Part shown: piece by piece, positions 5,904-7,215 of the stretch
Position numbering within the stretch: position 1 is the first letter of the stretch
Layout: the number at the start of each line of letters is the position of its first letter
Assembly (NCBI GenBank): GCA_003489345.1
Contig: DNIT01000005.1
Location: 10,760 to 17,974, forward strand
Reading direction: 5' to 3'
From: Pelotomaculum sp.
Lineage (GTDB): Bacteria > Bacillota > Desulfotomaculia > Desulfotomaculales > Pelotomaculaceae
DNA length: 7,215 nucleotides
Made by a program: the position numbers and the translations under genes
Notes under the pieces: generated by a model
What the model was told of the DNA's origin: nothing
What the model saw: only the letters and a program-made list of their open reading frames with translations
Database searches by the model: none

Positions 5904-5963
5904 AAGGAGCTGTAAAAAAAGGTTAACCAGGATACAACAATCCCATAATGATTCAAAAAAAGC

Positions 5964-6002
5964 ATCCCGTATCACTATCAAAGTGATACGGGATTGTTAT
6001 TT
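5964..6002 (+). terminator. Rho-independent terminator after the CNNM/CBS gene
   Basis: ATCCCGTATCACT (5964-5976) pairs perfectly with AGTGATACGGGAT (5982-5994) around the 5-base loop ATCAA, followed by a T-rich tail (TGTTATTT). An A-run at 5955-5961 precedes it. It lies about 60 bases after the stop codon. Upstream, AACAATCCC (5936-5944) is an exact complement of GGGATTGTT (5990-5998) and could compete with the terminator stem. Confidence 0.8.
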
Positions 6003-6120
6003 CCATCATTGTTTTTGAACTCATTGTGGGGGTAAATAAAGCTTAAAAATTACTTTTGTTACTTTATCAGTTCACCTTTATCTAAAAAAGTTAGCTGATT
6101 GGTTAAACCGTGTCAACTTT

Positions 6121-6149
6121 TTGGCTCAAAAACCATATCATGGTATATC
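6121..6149 (+). promoter_or_regulatory. Promoter candidate for the AprX-type protease gene
   Basis: TTGGCT (6121-6126) and TATATC (6144-6149) are separated by 17 bases, and TGG before the -10 makes it an extended -10 box; transcription would start near 6156, about 34 bases before the start codon. The same stretch also fits a SigK-like pattern: AC (6116-6117), 16 bases, CATATCATG (6134-6142). The two readings cannot be separated by eye; the sigma-A reading is the simpler one. Confidence 0.45.
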
Positions 6150-6189
6150 AAGTTCTTCTGCAGATATTGCCATATTGGAGGGAACTTTC

Positions 6190-7215
6190 GTGATTTTCCA
6201 AGAAGTTAATTGGCTTCGCGCAGGCGCCGGCAAGCTTTGCCCGCAAGTAAAAAAGGCTGCGCTGGAGTGGTATCGCCCTCTTAAAAGGATACCCTGCTTT
6301 ATGCAAAAACCATTCAAATATTTTAAACAGCTTTGGCGCAAAATACCGGTTATTGTTCAACTAGCGGAAAACAGGTCGGAGCCGTGCTCTCTTACGGATC
6401 TGGCAAATTCCGTGAACTGCACTGTTCAACGGGCGCTTCCGTTAATAAATGCATTTTCCACCAGAGTAAGCGCAAGACAACTGGAATTACTGGTGCAAAA
6501 CAAACTTGTCAAGAAAATCTGGTATGACCGTGAGGTTAGGACTGTGCTTGACGTAGCTTCTCCAGCGGTCCGGTCAGCGCCATTGTGGGAACACGATATT
6601 ACCGGCAAGGGAATTGTGGTAGCGGTGTTGGACACGGGAATTTATGAGCATCCCGATTTATCCGGGCGAATTGTGGGGTTTAAAGATTTTATCAAACAAA
6701 AGACGACACCTTACGATGACAACGGGCATGGCACCCACGTCGCCGGAGATATAGGCTCCAACGGGAGTCAATCCTCTTTTCTATACCGGGGGCCTGCACC
6801 CGAGGCCAGCCTGGTCGGGATAAAGGTCCTGGATAAGATGGGTTCGGGTCTATTATCCACCGTTATTGAAGGTATCCAGTGGGGTATCGACAACAAAGAA
6901 ACTCTGGGCATCAGGATACTCAACATATCACTGGGAAGCACGGCTACGGAGTCTTATGCCGACGATCCGGCCTGTCAGGCTGTAGACAAGGCCTGGTCAA
7001 GCGGGATCGTGGTTTGTGTTGCGGCGGGAAATGAAGGGCCGCAGTCATCAACCATCAGTTCACCCGGCATTTCTCCCCATGTGATTACTGTTGGCGCAGT
7101 GGATGACAAAAATACAGTAGCTTTGAACGATGACCAGGTGGCTGAATTTTCCAGCAGGGGGCCTACCATTGACGGATTGATAAAACCTGATTTGTTAGCG
7201 CCCGGGGTTAATATT
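6190..7215 (+). CDS. aprX: AprX-type intracellular subtilisin (S8 serine protease), C-terminus beyond window
   Basis: The first 342 residues are present, and the gene runs off the right edge. There is no signal peptide, so the enzyme should be cytoplasmic like Bacillus subtilis AprX (about 440 residues). The N-terminal region (1-135) resembles the AprX prodomain, including a YRPLKRIPCFMQKPF stretch at 29-43. The S8 domain follows: catalytic Asp148 in VAVLDTGIYEHPDL, catalytic His180 in DDNGHGTHVAG, SLVGIKVLD (207-215), the SLGS substrate strand (247-250), and oxyanion-hole Asn281 in CVAAGNEG. FSSRGPT and KPDLLAPGVNI at the right edge immediately precede the region expected to hold the GTSMA serine, which is not in view. 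GTG is chosen because GGAGGG (6177-6182) lies seven bases upstream. Family members are intracellular proteases of the late growth and stationary phases. Confidence 0.9.
   Translation, partial: MIFQEVNWLRAGAGKLCPQVKKAALEWYRPLKRIPCFMQKPFKYFKQLWRKIPVIVQLAENRSEPCSLTDLANSVNCTVQRALPLINAFSTRVSARQLELLVQNKLVKKIWYDREVRTVLDVASPAVRSAPLWEHDITGKGIVVAVLDTGIYEHPDLSGRIVGFKDFIKQKTTPYDDNGHGTHVAGDIGSNGSQSSFLYRGPAPEASLVGIKVLDKMGSGLLSTVIEGIQWGIDNKETLGIRILNISLGSTATESYADDPACQAVDKAWSSGIVVCVAAGNEGPQSSTISSPGISPHVITVGAVDDKNTVALNDDQVAEFSSRGPTIDGLIKPDLLAPGVNI

Noticed and set aside
6138..6635. Open frames on both strands around the start of the AprX gene
   Set aside because: The protease frame from 6190 has a strong ribosome binding site and AprX-like sequence from its first residues; the others overlap it and look random.

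Overview
The window reads as chromosomal DNA of a low-to-mid GC, Gram-positive, probably spore-forming anaerobe of the class Clostridia, most like the Desulfotomaculum/Pelotomaculum (Peptococcaceae) group. The reasons are strong AGGAGG-type ribosome binding sites, frequent TTG/GTG starts (four of six genes), an AprX-type intracellular subtilisin, sigma-A-like and mother-cell-sigma-like promoters, and a hairpin repeat of the GGGGACGGTTCT type that I recall from such genomes. The taxonomic call is inference.

Layout, left to right. (1) 1-258, minus: N-terminal part of a WrbA-like flavodoxin-fold NAD(P)H:quinone oxidoreductase, with a very good sigma-A promoter at 372-400. (2) About 500 bases without a gene. 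(3) 760-1311, plus: small secreted protein with two peptidoglycan-binding repeats. (4) A strong bidirectional terminator at 1457-1496 shared with the convergent gene. (5) 1594-2550, minus: secreted six-bladed NHL beta-propeller protein built of nearly identical 141-bp repeats. (6) A divergent control region (2551-2939) with opposed promoter-like motifs and a 16-bp dyad between them. (7) 2940-4205, plus: multispanning O-antigen ligase/polymerase (Wzy_C) family protein whose stop codon lies inside a REP-like hairpin. (8) 4560-5903, plus: CNNM/CBS/CorC_HlyC membrane protein (hemolysin C/CorC family, probable divalent cation exporter), followed by a terminator. (9) 6190-end, plus: AprX-type subtilisin, cut by the window edge before its catalytic serine.

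Each gene seems to be its own transcription unit; I see no operon. Genes 3, 5 and 7 are all envelope-directed (secreted wall-binding protein, secreted propeller, membrane glycan ligase). Each has the same 8-mer CATAGTAT upstream in the correct orientation, resembling the -10 element of mother-cell sporulation sigma factors. The most interesting hypothesis here is therefore a small co-regulated spore-envelope or cell-surface set. This is inference from a short motif and needs testing. I found no RNA gene, CRISPR array or complete transposon, and no clearly new system.
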